Assembly: GCA_035534995.1 (NCBI GenBank)
Contig: DATLQX010000411.1
Location: forward strand, 1-42,871
Length of the DNA stretch: 42,871 bases
Origin: JANWHV01 sp035534995
GTDB lineage: Bacteria; Chloroflexota; UBA5177; JANWHV01
Reading direction: 5' to 3'
Shown: positions 40,776-42,871 of the stretch, piece after piece
Layout: each line of letters starts with the position of its first letter
Numbering within the stretch: the stretch's first letter is position 1
The notes under the pieces: model-generated
Database searches by the model: none
Seen by the model: only the letters and a program-made list of their open reading frames with translations
What the model was told of the DNA's origin: nothing
Made by a program: the position numbers and the translations under genes

Positions 40776-42871
40776 GTGGCAGCTTCCTACGCGACAATTG
40801 GGAAATCCGTCTCACGAACCGATGGCGAGGCGAAAGTTACCGGCCAGGCCCGCTACACCGGAGACTTGCGGCTTCCCGGCCTGCTCCATGCCCGTTTGGT
40901 CCTCAGCCCCCACCCCCACGCGCGTATCGGGAGCATCCAGACTGAGCCCGCGCGCCGGGCGCCAGGGGTCGTGGCCGTGTTCACCGGCGCGGATTTACCG
41001 ACGGGTGGCCCAGACGACCTCACGCGGAACCGCCGCCCCCTGGCACGCGACCGAGTGCACTTCGACGGGGAGCCGGTGGCCGTGGTGGTGGCTGAATCGA
41101 TGGCTGAAGCCCAGGATGCAGCCGACTTGATCGAGGTTGAGTACGAGGTGCTTGAGGCAGTTACCGATCCGGTGGCCGCGCTGGCCAAGGACAGCCCGCT
41201 GGTGAGGCAACCCAGGGCCGGGCAAGAGGTAGGCGGGGCCATGGCGCACGCGGCGGTCAGCGGTGAGCAGGCGGCCGAGAGCACCCCCAATACCGCGGGA
41301 TCCGAACGAGTGACCCGTGGAGACGTGGCGGTGGGTCTGGCTGAGGCGGATGTGGTGATCGAGCGCGTGTATCGAACCTCTTGGGTGCATCAGTTGCACC
41401 TGGAACCGCAATCCGCCGCCGCGGCCCCCGATGGGTCCGGCAACCTGACCGTGTGGACCAGCACTCAGGGCGTATTCACCGTGCGGAAGGATGTCGCCAC
41501 CATGCTCGGAATCCCGCAACGGCGGGTAAAGGTGGTGCCGATGGAGGTCGGGGGCGCCTTTGGCGCCAAGTACGCGGTCCTGGATCCGCTGGTAGCCACG
41601 CTCGCCTGGACCCTCGATCGCCCGGTCAGCCTCATCTATAGCCGCTCGGAAGAGATGCGTACCGCCAATCCCGCCCCAGCCTCGATCTTCACCGTCACCA
41701 CCGGCGCCAAACGCGACGGCACCTTGACCGCCTTGAAGGCGAGCGTGGTGATCGATACCGGCGCCTTCGCGGGGGGCAGCGTGGGCACGGCCTGCATGAC
41801 CCTGGCCGGCTCCTATCGGTGGCCCAATCTCGAAATCCAGGGCTACGAGGCGCTCACCCATAAGACCGGATCGAGCGCCTACCGGGCTCCAGGCGCTCCC
41901 CAGGCCATATTCGCCATCGAGGGCCAGATGGACGAGATGGCCCGCGCCCTCGACCTCGATCCACTGGCCTTCCGCCGCCGAAACGCGATCAAGGAAGGGG
42001 ACGCCGGACAGGGGATCAGCGCCATGCCCAAAGTCGGCAGCCTCGCCGTGCTTGAGGCCCTGGCCGAGCATCCAGCCTGGAAGCAGCGGAGCCGCGTCCC
42101 TGGCGAGGGGGTGGGGATTGCCTTCGGTTGGTGGCCGGGCGCCATGCAGCCGGCCAGCGCGGTGTGCCGCCTGGAGGATGATGGCACGATCTCGGTGACC
42201 GTGGGATCCACCGATATCAGCGGCAGCAACACCAGTCTGGCCCAAATTGCCGCCGAAGCGCTCGGCGTCTCGATGGACAAGGTTGATCTTCGCTCCGCCG
42301 ACACCGATACGGCGCCCTTCTCCGGACCGAGCGGCGGGAGCAAGACCATTTACACGGTGGGACCAGCCGTGAGGCAAGCGGCGGAGGATGCGCGCCGCCA
42401 GATCCTCGCCATCGCCGCGCACACTCTGGAAGCGGCGCCCGAGGATCTGGAGATGGTAGACGGCCAGGTGGGGGTCAAGGGCGTCCCCGGTAAGACCATA
42501 GACCTCGCGCGGATCGGCGAGATCAGCCAGGGCTGGTTCGGACGGTTCGAGCCGGTGCAGGGCAAGGGAGGCTCCGCGATCACCAACCCGGCCCCGCAGT
42601 TCACGGTTCATCTGGCTCGGGTGAGGGTGGACCAGGAGACTGGAAAGGTGGAGGTGCTGGAGTATGTCGCGGTGCAGGACGTAGGCCGGGCCATTAACCC
42701 CGCCGAGGTGGAGGGGCAGATTCACGGTGGCGTGGTGCAAGGGCTCGGGATCGCCTTATCCGAGGCCATTCCCTATGGCGAGGATGGGCGCCTGCTCGGC
42801 GCCACCCTGATGGACTACGCGGCGCCGTACGCCGCCGGCGTGCCCCCCATTCAAACCGTGCTGGTCGAGGT
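40776..42871 (+). CDS. Xanthine dehydrogenase-family molybdenum hydroxylase large subunit (partial)
   Basis: The gene opens at GTG 40776 (TGGAG eight bases before) and runs off the window after 698 codons. SVSRTDGEAKVTGQARYTGD at 11-30 is the family N-terminus. GGAFGAK at 259-265 binds molybdopterin, and AYRAPGAPQ at 368-376 contacts the molybdenum site. DVGRAINPAEVEGQIHGG near the visible end is also typical. The motif is neither of those of CO dehydrogenase CoxL (AYRCSFR, AYRGAGR), so a purine, aldehyde or other heterocycle substrate is likelier. An unusual stretch at about 145-185 (many Ala, Ser, Gly) interrupts the first domain. The catalytic glutamate lies beyond the window. The FAD and iron-sulfur subunits are not seen upstream. 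Confidence 0.9.
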   Translation, partial: MAASYATIGKSVSRTDGEAKVTGQARYTGDLRLPGLLHARLVLSPHPHARIGSIQTEPARRAPGVVAVFTGADLPTGGPDDLTRNRRPLARDRVHFDGEPVAVVVAESMAEAQDAADLIEVEYEVLEAVTDPVAALAKDSPLVRQPRAGQEVGGAMAHAAVSGEQAAESTPNTAGSERVTRGDVAVGLAEADVVIERVYRTSWVHQLHLEPQSAAAAPDGSGNLTVWTSTQGVFTVRKDVATMLGIPQRRVKVVPMEVGGAFGAKYAVLDPLVATLAWTLDRPVSLIYSRSEEMRTANPAPASIFTVTTGAKRDGTLTALKASVVIDTGAFAGGSVGTACMTLAGSYRWPNLEIQGYEALTHKTGSSAYRAPGAPQAIFAIEGQMDEMARALDLDPLAFRRRNAIKEGDAGQGISAMPKVGSLAVLEALAEHPAWKQRSRVPGEGVGIAFGWWPGAMQPASAVCRLEDDGTISVTVGSTDISGSNTSLAQIAAEALGVSMDKVDLRSADTDTAPFSGPSGGSKTIYTVGPAVRQAAEDARRQILAIAAHTLEAAPEDLEMVDGQVGVKGVPGKTIDLARIGEISQGWFGRFEPVQGKGGSAITNPAPQFTVHLARVRVDQETGKVEVLEYVAVQDVGRAINPAEVEGQIHGGVVQGLGIALSEAIPYGEDGRLLGATLMDYAAPYAAGVPPIQTVLVE

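Noticed and set aside
40995..42740. 581-codon minus-strand frame
   Set aside because: It is antisense to the molybdenum hydroxylase and is rich in His, Arg and Gly with no domain.
40776..42871. Aerobic CO dehydrogenase CoxL
   Set aside because: The active-site segment is AYRAPGAP, not AYRCSFR or AYRGAGR, and no CoxM/CoxS gene is adjacent in the window.
1..42871. Mobile element, prophage or CRISPR array
   Set aside because: No transposase, integrase, phage structural gene, direct terminal repeats or regularly spaced repeats were seen on either strand.

Overview
The window is high-GC DNA coding densely on both strands and reads as ordinary chromosome. I see no insertion sequence, integrase, phage gene, CRISPR array, tRNA or rRNA. 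It most likely comes from a member of the Chloroflexota or a near relative. The grounds are a Thr/Pro/Ala 'TPTATAT' extracellular linker, an SCO1664-family protein, a caa3 oxidase with a CtaG assembly factor, an archaeal/fungal-type aspartate-semialdehyde dehydrogenase, and a blue-copper domain of sulfocyanin type. The assignment is inference; no rRNA is present to settle it.

Layout from the left: D-aminoacyl-tRNA deacylase (166-633, -); a four-gene rightward run (725-4615) made of an SCO1664-family kinase-like protein, an unknown helical protein, a membrane protein with a long helical tail and a MotB-like one-helix protein; an HD-domain protein and a small unknown (4612-5832, -); recJ, aspartate kinase and asd as one overlapping operon (5926-10122, +); an MFS exporter, GT4 glycosyltransferase and radical SAM operon (10325-13985, -); a CBS plus cystathionine gamma-lyase pair for reverse transsulfuration (14240-16758, +); a small unknown and a YesL-like membrane protein (16769-17964, +).

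A leftward respiratory operon (17932-25148) follows, with gene order coxB-coxA-coxC-ctaG-small subunit-Rieske-cytochrome b-small membrane protein. Its cytochrome b gene is fused to a cytochrome c domain and then to a sulfocyanin-like blue copper domain. Menaquinol oxidation, electron transfer and oxygen reduction could therefore run through one physically linked chain: Rieske/cytochrome b, heme c, copper, then the heme c and CuA of CoxB. A good extended -10 promoter lies about 270 bases upstream of coxB.

Next come NAD kinase and TlyA (25460-27140, -) and a two-kinase, one-regulator signalling operon (27251-31642, -). Between that operon and recO-glyS is a 401-base gap holding a promoter, a compact three-way-junction RNA fold and two hairpin terminators: a candidate small RNA or leader RNA. 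The right end holds recO and glyS (coupled through a TTG start), pyruvate phosphate dikinase, a major sigma factor with a large acidic insertion, fdhD, a TetR regulator with a nearly leaderless promoter, a cluster of palindromes, and a molybdenum hydroxylase large subunit that runs off the window.

The most distinctive items are the cytochrome b-c-cupredoxin fusion, the MotA/MotB-like (ZorAB-like) pair at 2255-4615, and the structured RNA candidate at 31843-31945.
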